From: Marinobacterium_E sp035458585
GTDB taxonomy: Bacteria; Pseudomonadota; Gammaproteobacteria; Pseudomonadales; Balneatricaceae
Assembly (NCBI GenBank): GCA_035458585.1
Contig: DATHZN010000088.1
Coordinates: 1-21,303, forward strand
Reading direction: 5' to 3'
DNA length: 21,303 nt
Below the pieces are notes generated by a model, which saw nothing but the letters and a program-made list of their open reading frames with translations, was not told the origin of the DNA and ran no database searches. The position numbers and the translations under genes are program-made. The number at the start of each line of letters is the position of its first letter. Position 1 is the stretch's first letter. This document shows positions 7,821 through 14,797 of this stretch, piece after piece.

Positions 7821-8825
7821 CTAATCGGTATTCGCTCCTCGGTTCAGACGGTTAAGTACCTCCTCCTCTATGTCTAAAGTTTTATCGGGATTAGATCGAC
7901 GTCGGGCCAGACGACTAGCGCCAGGTATTCGTGTACCCGGCTGGCGCTCGATGGCCGTCATCAAAACCTCAAGGCGGTTTTGAAAACTGTTTTGCGAATC
8001 TAGGCTTGGATCAATGGCAATAATCAGATGCCCAACGCCAGGTGACTGCCCCTGAGCTTCAAAAAATGAGCTGGCCTCAAAGCTGTAGTTGGCGCCGGTG
8101 AGGGTGGCTGTTAACACTTCTACCATCAGCGCCAAAGCAGCCCCCTTTGCATCACCCGCCGGTAACATGGAACCGGCAAGCGCCTCTTTTGCATTGTCGG
8201 TTGGCTGACCTGCACTGTTGAGCGCCCAACCCAGTGGGATACTCGCTCCCTGCTGCGCAGCCCGCATAATCTTGCCGCGCGCGATTTTCGACAGTGAAAG
8301 ATCGATGACCAGCGGTGGTTGTCCCACACGAGGGGCAGCAAAGGCAATTGGATTGGTCCCGAAAATCGGCTCGGAACCACCCCAGGGAGGCATGGCTTTG
8401 GGTGTATTGGAGAGCATAATGCCCACTAGGCCCGCGTTGGCCAGCGCCTCTACGTGTGCGCCCAGTTGCCCTGCATGATGGGAGTTTTTGATTGCGGCAA
8501 CGGCGATACCCTGAACCGGACATCGCTCAATAAGATCTTTGATTGCCGCCTCTATCGCGGGAAAAGCGAAACCCGACTGCGCATCGACACTCAAAAAGCC
8601 CGGTGCGAGGGTACGTAAGGCCGGTTCTGCTTTGGCGTTTACCTTGCCACTGGCAACCTGTGCCGAATAGGCGTCAAAGCGTGCGAGCCCATGTCCACCT
8701 TGACCGTCAATTTCAGCGGCTACCAGAGCCTGAGCGACGCTTTGCGCGCTGGTCGCTCCAACTCCCTGAGCCTCCAGTGCTTGGGTAATGAGCTGCTCAA
8801 CACGATCAGCACTAATTTTAACCAT
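7821..8825 (-). CDS. LDH2/MDH2 family NAD(P)-dependent 2-hydroxyacid dehydrogenase, ComC-like
   Basis: 334 residues, normal for the ComC/YlbC/LDH2 family, whose fold is unrelated to classic LDH and MDH. Visible signatures are GGHGLARF at 43-50 (conserved His and Arg), NSHHAG at 114-119 (catalytic His region), GTNPIAFAAP at 156-165, GDAKGAALALMVEVL at 224-238 and PGASR at 301-305. The last 25 residues are polar and charged. The start overlaps the upstream dehydrogenase gene by 8 bases (8818-8825), so the two are translationally coupled. Known members act on (R)-sulfolactate, malate, ureidoglycolate and related 2-hydroxyacids. Coupling to a D-2-hydroxyacid dehydrogenase and a TTT transporter matches the slcC-comC pair of sulfolactate degraders. 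Family certain; substrate inferred. Confidence 0.88.
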   Translation of the reverse strand: MVKISADRVEQLITQALEAQGVGATSAQSVAQALVAAEIDGQGGHGLARFDAYSAQVASGKVNAKAEPALRTLAPGFLSVDAQSGFAFPAIEAAIKDLIERCPVQGIAVAAIKNSHHAGQLGAHVEALANAGLVGIMLSNTPKAMPPWGGSEPIFGTNPIAFAAPRVGQPPLVIDLSLSKIARGKIMRAAQQGASIPLGWALNSAGQPTDNAKEALAGSMLPAGDAKGAALALMVEVLTATLTGANYSFEASSFFEAQGQSPGVGHLIIAIDPSLDSQNSFQNRLEVLMTAIERQPGTRIPGASRLARRRSNPDKTLDIEEEVLNRLNRGANTD

Positions 8826-9780
8826 CGGTTTTTGCCTCTTTTAGGGCGTGGACAACATTTTGCACGGTCATAAGGCTGACGCGCTGGTTAGCCTCTGCCG
8901 TCACACCAGCGATGTGAGGCGTTAATGTGAGATTCTCGCAACCTTGTAGCGTCTCAAGCAGTGCAGGGGAAGGGGGCTCAGAGTCAAATACATCGATAAC
9001 CGCTGCACTTAGATGTCCTGAATTCAGTGCTTTTACAAGGGGCTCCAGCTCTACCACCTCACCCCTTGCGGTATTAATCAGGATGGCGCCCTTGCGCATC
9101 AGGGAGATCCTCTGGGCATTAATGAGGGAACGGGTATCAGCTGTCAGCGGTAAGTGTAAGGATAGGACATCAGATCTACTCAAACAGCTCTCCAGGCTGC
9201 AAGACTCGACCGCTGCTGCGACAAAGCTGGCCTCAGTCTGAAATGGGTCATAAGCGATGACACGCATCCCCAGTGCTCTGGAGAGTTGAGCGGTGGCTTG
9301 GGCGATTGCGCCAAAACCGATAAGACCAAGGGTTCGTCCTTCGATTTCGCCCCCTTGGCCAAGTGCCGGCCTGGGCCAGGCGCCAGCCAGAATCTCCGGT
9401 GTAGAGGCAAAGGCTCTGCGCGTCGTGAGAAGGGTAGCGGCAATCACATACTCGGCGACGGACCGCGTGTTGGCACCCGTTGCGGGAAGCACTTGAATAT
9501 TAAGGTCGTCACAGTGCTTTAGGTCGATGTTGTCCAGCCCTACACCCAGTCGTCCAATAGCCTTTAACCTGGCCGCCTGTTGCAAGAGTTCTCTGTCTAC
9601 CTGAGTGCGATTGCGGACGATAAGCGCATCGTAATCCTGTACCTGTTCCAGCAGTTCACTGCGCTGATCAACCAGCTTTGGGGCGTAGGTCACCTGCACA
9701 TCGGGAGGGAAAGCCAGTAGAGCAGACTCGTCAATAAACTCAGTTATCAGGACCTTGTATTGCATCCTTTCGGGCTTCAT
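8818..9780 (-). CDS. D-isomer-specific 2-hydroxyacid dehydrogenase, (S)-sulfolactate dehydrogenase (SlcC)-like
   Basis: 320 residues with the full D-2-hydroxyacid dehydrogenase plan. The N-terminal substrate lobe includes GRLGVGLDNID (76-86). The Rossmann lobe has GFGAIA at 155-160 (GxGxxA in place of GxGxxG), then catalytic Arg239 (NTARG), Glu268 (DSEP) and His289 (TPHIAG). Ends such as GVTAEANQRVS (292-302) agree, as I recall them, with SlcC-type sequences. Proposed role: NAD-linked oxidation of one enantiomer of a 2-hydroxyacid to the 2-oxoacid, which the LDH2-type partner can reduce to the other enantiomer. First gene of the minus operon, 57 bases downstream of a good promoter. A second possible start is Met6 (9765). 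Family sure; sulfolactate specificity plausible but unproven, since phosphoglycerate or other hydroxyacid dehydrogenases look similar. Confidence 0.87.
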   Translation of the reverse strand: MKPERMQYKVLITEFIDESALLAFPPDVQVTYAPKLVDQRSELLEQVQDYDALIVRNRTQVDRELLQQAARLKAIGRLGVGLDNIDLKHCDDLNIQVLPATGANTRSVAEYVIAATLLTTRRAFASTPEILAGAWPRPALGQGGEIEGRTLGLIGFGAIAQATAQLSRALGMRVIAYDPFQTEASFVAAAVESCSLESCLSRSDVLSLHLPLTADTRSLINAQRISLMRKGAILINTARGEVVELEPLVKALNSGHLSAAVIDVFDSEPPSPALLETLQGCENLTLTPHIAGVTAEANQRVSLMTVQNVVHALKEAKTDG

Positions 9781-9844
9781 GAGCGCTTTTTTTCCTTTTT
9801 ATCAGCTCATTTTGAAATGTAGACAGGATCGCTACCCCCGCATG

Positions 9845-9872
9845 TATATAAGAATTGGTGAGATCGGGTCAA
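9845..9872 (-). promoter_or_regulatory. Sigma70-type promoter of the minus-strand hydroxyacid operon
   Basis: On the minus strand, TTGACC (9872-9867) is followed after 16 bases by TATATA (9850-9845); TATACA at 18-base spacing is an alternative -10. Transcription would start near 9838 and leave a leader of about 55-60 bases before the ATG at 9780. It is close to consensus and the best promoter I see in the window. Confidence 0.6.
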
Positions 9873-9909
9873 CGAGTAATTAGGTTTTTTCGCCGTATTA
9901 ACGAAAGCG

Positions 9910-9941
9910 CTCCCTCAGATTGATGGGTTGTCTCTCCCTCA
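9910..9941. repeat. Direct repeat CTCCCTCA in the divergent region
   Basis: CTCCCTCA occurs at 9910-9917 and again at 9934-9941, 24 bases apart, each followed two bases later by TT. It lies about midway between the two divergent genes and could be a regulator site, but an 8-base repeat may arise by chance. Confidence 0.4.
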
Positions 9942-10015
9942 TTTTGAGTTTCGCTTTAAGCGGGTAGCCGGCGCTGATGAGGTGCTTGATTTCGAGGGGG
10001 AATAGACGTTAACTC

Positions 10016-10087
10016 AAAGGAGAATCCCATGGAGCACTGACTGGAGTGAGACATATGACAGCTGTATCCGCACTCGGAAGCGTATAG
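10016..10087 (+). promoter_or_regulatory. Tandem mini-ORF leader in front of the LysR gene
   Basis: AAAGGAG (10016-10022) is ideally placed before ATG at 10029, which opens a three-codon ORF (Met-Glu-His, stop). A second GGAG (10043-10046) precedes ATG at 10055, opening a ten-codon ORF (MTAVSALGSV) whose TAG stop overlaps the GTG start of the LysR gene (TAGTG, 10085-10089). The arrangement would couple LysR translation to the leader. Whether the mini-ORFs are translated is unknown. Confidence 0.4.
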
Positions 10088-10983
10088 TGAATTACAAGCG
10101 TCTGGAGACATTTCTGCTGGTCTCAACCCTGGGTAGCTTTCGCAAAGCTGCAGAGCGTCTCTACACCACACAGCCAGCTATCTCTAATCGTATTACTGCA
10201 CTGGAAGAGGAGCTGGGGTGTCGGCTGTTTGAGCGTGAGCAGGGGCTGGGTGGGATCCGGCTGACCTCCAAAGGTAAAGAGCTTCTACCTTACGCCGAAA
10301 AAATTGTCTTTCTCTCCAATCAACTGCGACAGCGGGCAGACTCAGAGTCACGTCAGTCTGGTCTGTTACGTCTTGGGGTATCTGAAACCATTGTCCACTC
10401 TTGGCTACCCTCGCTGATGACGGCGTTGCACGAGGAGATGCCAAATTTAGATATTGAGCTAACAGTGGATGTAACGAGCAACTTGCGTGCGTCGCTCATT
10501 GATCACTCTATCGACCTGGCGTTTCTGATGGGGCCGATTAGTGAACCTCAGATTGTCAATGAGGAGCTCTGTAGTTACCCCGTTCACTGGGTCGCGAGCC
10601 CGAAACTTAAGCTGCCCAAGGGTCTGTTGAAGTTAACGGATCTAAAACATTGGCCCATCATCACCTATGCCAAAAATACCAAGCCTTTCGCAGAGATTAG
10701 TAACCGATTCAAGGATGTTGAAGACACACCGACCCGGTTTTTCTCCTCAAGTTCGCTAGCCGCTTCAATGAAAATGACGCTTGATGGGGTGGGAATTTCG
10801 GCCTTGCCATCTGCCGTTATAAAGAGTGAACTCGAGCGGGGTGAATTGGTGAGGTTGCGAGTTGAGTGGGAACCTCGAGACCTCTCGTTTACGGCATCAT
10901 ACGCGACTGTGCCACCCAGCTATCTGGTCCGTCGGGCCTGTGCTCGAGCGGTTGAGATTGCTGCGGAGTATCGAGGTAAATGA
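10087..10983 (+). CDS. LysR-type transcriptional regulator
   Basis: 298 residues, standard for the family. The N-terminal winged HTH lies at about 1-60: the helix-turn-helix covers GSFRKAAERLYTTQPAISNRI (17-37 region) and is followed by LGCRLFER (43-50). The effector-binding domain begins near 90 (GLLRLGVSETIV) and has the usual two lobes. The start is GTG at 10087, with GGAAG 6 bases upstream; no in-frame ATG upstream fits and the N-terminus aligns with the family, so this start is preferred. It is transcribed divergently from the slcC-like operon and in the same direction as the pxp/TRAP operon, which begins 104 bases after its stop. It could regulate either or both. The ligand is likely a carboxylic acid from one of the pathways (inference). 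Confidence 0.93.
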   Translation: MNYKRLETFLLVSTLGSFRKAAERLYTTQPAISNRITALEEELGCRLFEREQGLGGIRLTSKGKELLPYAEKIVFLSNQLRQRADSESRQSGLLRLGVSETIVHSWLPSLMTALHEEMPNLDIELTVDVTSNLRASLIDHSIDLAFLMGPISEPQIVNEELCSYPVHWVASPKLKLPKGLLKLTDLKHWPIITYAKNTKPFAEISNRFKDVEDTPTRFFSSSSLAASMKMTLDGVGISALPSAVIKSELERGELVRLRVEWEPRDLSFTASYATVPPSYLVRRACARAVEIAAEYRGK

Positions 10984-10996
10984 TAGATTTTTCTTA

Positions 10997-11012
10997 TTAT
11001 TAGGGCTAATAA
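10997..11012 (+). other. Weak AT hairpin between LysR and ycsI-like genes
   Basis: TTATTA (10997-11002) and TAATAA (11007-11012) form a 6-bp stem with a GGGC loop, just after the LysR stop. The 104-base gap is AT-rich and probably contains the start of the next transcript, but I found no convincing -35/-10 pair. Confidence 0.25.
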
Positions 11013-11087
11013 ATAATAATTCGACACAAAGCCTTACTCAGCTAGTCTTAGAAAAACGAATTCTAATCAGTTTGGGAAGCGGGACAC

Positions 11088-11897
11088 ATGAATCCATATT
11101 CAAAGTACAAGCAGGGTTTGCTGAATGACTCTCAGCAACAGCGATCCGCGATCCGCAGTGGGGCTTACACCGGCACCACGTCCGGCCTCGCACCCGGTTT
11201 TGTGCAGGGGAATGTGGTGATTTTACCCGCAGCTTACGCTGATGACTTCTACAAATTCTGCCACCAGAACCCTACACCCTGTCCGCTAATTTCAGTTTCG
11301 GAAGCTGGCGATCCGAGTATGCCGGCGCTGGGCGAGGATCTGGATATACGCTTTGATGTCCCCGAGTATCTGGTGTTCAGAGACGGAGCTCGGGCCGAGA
11401 CTCTGACCGATCTTGAGTCGGTCTGGCGTGATGATCTGGTGACCTTTGTGCTCGGCTGCTCTTTCTCCTTTGAGGACGCTCTTCAGTCAGCTGGTATTCC
11501 TGTACGCAACGTCGATAGCTGTACCAACGTCTCCATGTACCGGACAAACCTGCCGACTCAGGCTGTGGGACCCTTTAGCGGCGAGCTGGTGGTCACCATG
11601 CGGCCGTTCACTCCACAAAATGCGATACGGGCGATCCAGATTACGACCCGGCTGCCCAAAGCCCACGGGGCTCCTGTGCACCTGGGATCGCCAGAATTGA
11701 TAGGCATTCGTGATCTGAGCACCCCCGAATTCGGCGATCCGGTGGAGATCTACGAGGGAGAGATCCCTGTCTACTGGGGTTGTGGCGTTACCACACAGGT
11801 GGCGCTGGAGGGTGCCAAGTTACCCTTTGCGATTACTCATATGCCTGGAAAAATGATCATTACCGAGCTGCTCAACGAAGAGCTCTCGGTACTTTAA
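11088..11897 (+). CDS. YcsI/DUF1445 family protein (D-glutamate cyclase-related, putative hydro-lyase)
   Basis: 269 residues, the family's normal length. Conserved blocks are TSGLAPGFVQGNVVILP (31-47), a DDFYKFCHQNPTPCPL block (52-67), DIRFDVPEY (86-94), WRDDLVTFVLGCSFSFE (113-129), HGAPVHLG (193-200) and the near-signature PVYWGCGVTTQ (227-237), where most relatives have ACGVTPQ. The eukaryotic relative DGLUCY converts D-glutamate to 5-oxo-D-proline, and B. subtilis ycsI lies in an operon with the 5-oxoprolinase genes, as here. It is therefore likely cytoplasmic and tied to pyroglutamate or D-glutamate handling; its exact reaction in bacteria is not established. First gene of the transporter and catabolic cluster after LysR. 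Confidence 0.88.
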   Translation: MNPYSKYKQGLLNDSQQQRSAIRSGAYTGTTSGLAPGFVQGNVVILPAAYADDFYKFCHQNPTPCPLISVSEAGDPSMPALGEDLDIRFDVPEYLVFRDGARAETLTDLESVWRDDLVTFVLGCSFSFEDALQSAGIPVRNVDSCTNVSMYRTNLPTQAVGPFSGELVVTMRPFTPQNAIRAIQITTRLPKAHGAPVHLGSPELIGIRDLSTPEFGDPVEIYEGEIPVYWGCGVTTQVALEGAKLPFAITHMPGKMIITELLNEELSVL

Positions 11898-11901
11898 AAC
11901 C

Positions 11902-11916
11902 CGCCGGCCCTCGGCG
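11902..11916 (+). promoter_or_regulatory. Small GC hairpin upstream of dctP
   Basis: CGCCG (11902-11906) pairs with CGGCG (11912-11916) across a 5-base loop, in the 42-base gap between the ycsI-like stop and dctP. With the larger hairpin after dctP, it leaves the binding-protein message flanked by stems on both sides. Role is inferred. Confidence 0.4.
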
Positions 11917-11939
11917 ATATAAGAAAACGGAGAACAACA

Positions 11940-12908
11940 ATGCTTAAGAAATTTGCCTGTACCGCGCTTCTTGCAACCAGCCTAGTGGCCAGTGGCGTAC
12001 ACGCTGCGAAATGGAATATGCCGACTCCCTACGGAGACGCGAACCTACCCACAAAAATAGCCCATGCATTTGCTGAAGAGATCACTGCCGCAAGTAACGG
12101 AGAGATTGAAGTCACCGTTCACTCTGGCGCCTCGCTGATTAAGCATCCAGAGATCCCGCGTGCAGTGAAGACCGGTCAAGTGCAGCTGGGAGAGATTTTT
12201 ATCGGAATCATGGGCAATACTCACCCCGTGTTCAAGCATGACAACATTCCATTCCTAGCGACCAATTATGAAGACGCTGAGAAACTTTGGAATGCCGCAC
12301 GTCCAGAGGTGGTCAAGCAGCTTGAACGCGAGGGTATGACGCTGCTTTACACTGTGCCCTGGCCTGCACAAAGCCTATACACCAAAAAACCGGTGGCAAA
12401 ACTAGAGGACCTTCAGGGGCTCAAGATGCGAGCATACAGTCCATCGACCTCTCGCCTGGCTGACCTGATGAATACGACACCAACGACAGTACAGGTGCCT
12501 GAAATTCCTCAGGCGTTTAGTACCGGTATTATTGATGCGATGATCACGTCACCCTCAACCGGAGCAAATGGTCAGGCTTGGGATTACCTGTCTCACTACA
12601 CCGACATTGCCGCCTGGATTCCTAAGAATGTTGTGGTTGCCAATACTCGCGCGTTCAAACGTCTGAGTGAAGAGACGCAGACTGCGATTCTTAACGCAGC
12701 GGCTGCGGCTGAGGCAAAAGGCTGGGAAGGTGTGCGTGCACAGGCCAAGATGGACACCGAGACCCTTGCCTCAAATGGTATTCAGGTTAGTGCGCCCTCG
12801 GCAGAGCTGATGGCATCGCTGCAAGATATAGGCGCTGTAATGATTGAAGAGTGGAAGGCTGAAGCGCCAGAAGAGGTCTCCGCAATTCTTAACGCTTACG
12901 GTAACTAA
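11940..12908 (+). CDS. dctP: TRAP transporter periplasmic substrate-binding protein, DctP family
   Basis: 322 residues. Basic start (MLKK), hydrophobic stretch and probable cleavage after VHA (residue 22) give a periplasmic protein. It has the DctP pattern: FAEEITAASNGEIEV (44-58), then LQGLKMRAYSP (158-168) with Arg164 at the position that clamps the ligand carboxylate in TRAP binding proteins, then VPEIPQAFSTGIIDAMITSP (186-205). GGAG sits 7 bases before the ATG. It delivers its ligand to the DctQ-DctM pair encoded next. The following 5-oxoprolinase genes suggest pyroglutamate, glutamate or a derived compound as the ligand, but TRAP specificity cannot be read from these motifs. Confidence 0.93.
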   Translation: MLKKFACTALLATSLVASGVHAAKWNMPTPYGDANLPTKIAHAFAEEITAASNGEIEVTVHSGASLIKHPEIPRAVKTGQVQLGEIFIGIMGNTHPVFKHDNIPFLATNYEDAEKLWNAARPEVVKQLEREGMTLLYTVPWPAQSLYTKKPVAKLEDLQGLKMRAYSPSTSRLADLMNTTPTTVQVPEIPQAFSTGIIDAMITSPSTGANGQAWDYLSHYTDIAAWIPKNVVVANTRAFKRLSEETQTAILNAAAAAEAKGWEGVRAQAKMDTETLASNGIQVSAPSAELMASLQDIGAVMIEEWKAEAPEEVSAILNAYGN

Positions 12909-12916
12909 CATCAACT

Positions 12917-12951
12917 GCTGAGCACCCATTCGTCATTAACGGGTGCTCAGC
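12917..12951 (+). promoter_or_regulatory. Perfect 11-bp intercistronic hairpin between dctP and dctQ
   Basis: GCTGAGCACCC (12917-12927) pairs exactly with GGGTGCTCAGC (12941-12951) across a 13-base loop. It starts 8 bases after the dctP stop and ends 15 bases before the dctQ ATG. No T run follows, so it is more likely a 3'-end stabiliser or partial terminator that lowers expression of the membrane genes relative to the binding protein. A possible GTG start for dctQ at 12943 lies inside the stem and is rejected. Confidence 0.7.
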
Positions 12952-12966
12952 CCACGGATAAAGCCT

Positions 12967-13485
12967 ATGAATAGCATAAGAGAGTACTTCTACCTCTCCT
13001 CAGGATACGGTGCAGGTATCTGTATCATACTCATCATGTTGATTATTCTGGCGCAGATTGTCGGAAGAATGCTGGGCTTTATCGTCCCCTCGGCAGAGGA
13101 TTTTTCAGGTTACTGTTTGGCGGCGGCTACCTTTTTGGGTTTGGCCTACACCTTCAGAACTGGGGGACACATTCGTGTCACTCTCCTGATACACCGGTTA
13201 CCCGAAAAAGCGGCGCGACTGGCTGAAGCGCTGGTGCTACTGCTGGCGTTAGGGTTGACCAGTTTTATGAGCTTCTACAGTATCCACCTGATTTGGGAAT
13301 CCTATGTTTTCAATGATGTCAGCTACGGATACATACCTATCCCCCTGTGGATCCCTCAGATACCGCTTGGCGTCGGCTGTGTCGCGCTCAATATTGCTGT
13401 TTTGGACGACTTTATAGGGATGCTGAGAGGGCGCGACCCCTCCTATCTGGCTCACGAGGATGAGCTAAAGCTGGAGGAGTCCTAA
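12967..13485 (+). CDS. dctQ: TRAP transporter small membrane subunit, DctQ family
   Basis: 172 residues from the ATG at 12967, preferred over the in-frame GTG at 12943 because that codon lies in the intercistronic hairpin while GGA stands 8 bases ahead of the ATG. Four hydrophobic helices fit the DctQ plan: about residues 12-34, 45-65, 85-107 and 125-148. The conserved segment around SAEDFSGYCLAAATFLGLAY, following helix 1, and GGHIRV after helix 2 are family features. It forms the membrane complex with DctM, whose gene overlaps its stop by one base (TAATG), implying coupled translation. Confidence 0.88.
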   Translation: MNSIREYFYLSSGYGAGICIILIMLIILAQIVGRMLGFIVPSAEDFSGYCLAAATFLGLAYTFRTGGHIRVTLLIHRLPEKAARLAEALVLLLALGLTSFMSFYSIHLIWESYVFNDVSYGYIPIPLWIPQIPLGVGCVALNIAVLDDFIGMLRGRDPSYLAHEDELKLEES

Positions 13486-14792
13486 TGGAAATCACTGCAC
13501 TCTCGATCATTCTTGCGCTGTTCATGCTTATTGTGTTGGCAGCGGGTTTATGGGTCTCTTTATCGCTGCTGGCAGTTGCGATATTCGGCCTTTACTTGTC
13601 AGGCAACGATCAGATAGGCCTGCTTTTCGCTACCTCAAGCTGGGGTGCTAGCACTGCCTGGTCGCTGACAGCGCTACCGATGTTCATCTGGATGGGCGAG
13701 ATCCTCTTTCGGACTCGACTCTCTGAGGATCTGTTCAAAGGACTCTCCCCTTGGCTCAGCAAATTGCCGGGGAAATTGTTACATGTAAATATTCTCAGTT
13801 GCGGTATTTTCGCCGCGGTATCCGGTTCCTCTGCAGCAACGGCCGCAACCATAGGTCGTATGACCCTCCCCGAGCTCAAAGCTCAGGGGTACAGTGAACG
13901 TATGGCTGTAGGAACCCTGGCCGGCTCAGGCACGTTGGGACTGCTGATTCCTCCGTCTATAATTCTAATCGTTTACGGAGTGGCCGCTGAGGTCTCAATT
14001 GCGCGCTTGTTTATTGCCGGGGCGCTGCCGGGACTGATGCTGGTGATTTTGTTTATGGGGTACACGGCGGTCTGGGCCAGTTTTAATCGTGATGAACTGC
14101 CTCGCGGCGACGAGCGGTCTATAAGTTTGACCGAGAAGATCGTTGCGCTGCGCAAACTGCTGCCGATCGTTGGCCTTATTCTCTTCGTACTCGGGTCAAT
14201 TTACGGCGGCTTTACAACGCCGACTGAGGCCGCTGCTCTGGGTGTATTCGGGGCGTTAGTGCTGGCGCTACTCACCGGAACTCTCAGTATCGAAAGTTTC
14301 AAACAGAGCTTGCTGGGGGCGGTAAGAAGCTCCTGTATGATTGGCCTGATTCTGGTTGCAGCCCATTTTCTAACATTGGCAATGGGCTTCCTGGGGATAC
14401 CTCGCGAGTTGGCTCAGTGGATCGGTGGACTGTCCCTCAATACCTTTGAGCTACTGCTATATCTGACGGTGCTGTTCGTAATTCTCGGCTGTTTTCTCGA
14501 TGGTATATCGGTTGTTGTACTGACCGTAGCGGTGGTGCTTCCCCTCATTCAACAGGCTAACATCGATCTGATCTGGTTCGGAATCTATATCGTTTTGGTG
14601 GTCGAGCTGTCGCAGATTACGCCACCAGTGGGTTTCAACCTGTTTGTCATTCAAGCGCTCACTGGTAAGGATATCCTCTATGTTGCTCGTGCAGCGCTGC
14701 CTTTCTTTATGCTGATCCTTGCCGCCATCCTGTTGATTAGCTGGTTCCCTCAAATAGTAACCTATCTGCCACAAACGATGACGAGAGGTTAA
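13485..14792 (+). CDS. dctM: TRAP transporter large permease, DctM family
   Basis: 435 residues, normal for DctM, hydrophobic throughout with about a dozen membrane segments. Signatures are GIFAAVSGSSAATAATIG (107-124), LPELKAQGY (128-136) and GTLAGSGTLGLLIPPSIILI (143-162), then FTTPTEAAALG in the second half and ITPPVGFNLFV near the C-terminus. It is the sodium-coupled transport subunit of the DctPQM system in the inner membrane. The gene begins inside the dctQ stop, and pxpA follows after 5 bases, so uptake and catabolism are encoded in one transcript. Confidence 0.94.
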   Translation: MEITALSIILALFMLIVLAAGLWVSLSLLAVAIFGLYLSGNDQIGLLFATSSWGASTAWSLTALPMFIWMGEILFRTRLSEDLFKGLSPWLSKLPGKLLHVNILSCGIFAAVSGSSAATAATIGRMTLPELKAQGYSERMAVGTLAGSGTLGLLIPPSIILIVYGVAAEVSIARLFIAGALPGLMLVILFMGYTAVWASFNRDELPRGDERSISLTEKIVALRKLLPIVGLILFVLGSIYGGFTTPTEAAALGVFGALVLALLTGTLSIESFKQSLLGAVRSSCMIGLILVAAHFLTLAMGFLGIPRELAQWIGGLSLNTFELLLYLTVLFVILGCFLDGISVVVLTVAVVLPLIQQANIDLIWFGIYIVLVVELSQITPPVGFNLFVIQALTGKDILYVARAALPFFMLILAAILLISWFPQIVTYLPQTMTRG

Positions 14793-14797
14793 ATATA

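Larger units (their letters stand above)
9781..10086. other. Divergent regulatory region between the slcC-like and LysR genes
   Basis: 306 bases without a main gene. Reading rightward it holds the minus-operon promoter (9845-9872); an AT-rich loose dyad with TAAT at 9877 and ATTA at 9897, just upstream of that promoter's -35; a direct repeat of CTCCCTCA (9910-9917, 9934-9941); a small palindrome CGCTT-T-AAGCG (9952-9962); and tandem mini-ORFs in front of the LysR gene. A divergent LysR gene typically acts from such a region; the operator itself is not certain. Confidence 0.6.

Noticed and set aside
8152..8523. 123-codon minus-strand ORF in another frame inside the comC-like gene
   Set aside because: Arg/Cys/Ser-rich shadow of the real dehydrogenase frame, which has all family motifs.
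12943..12966. GTG start for dctQ
   Set aside because: The codon lies inside the right arm of the perfect hairpin, has no ribosome site, and the ATG at 12967 matches the family start.
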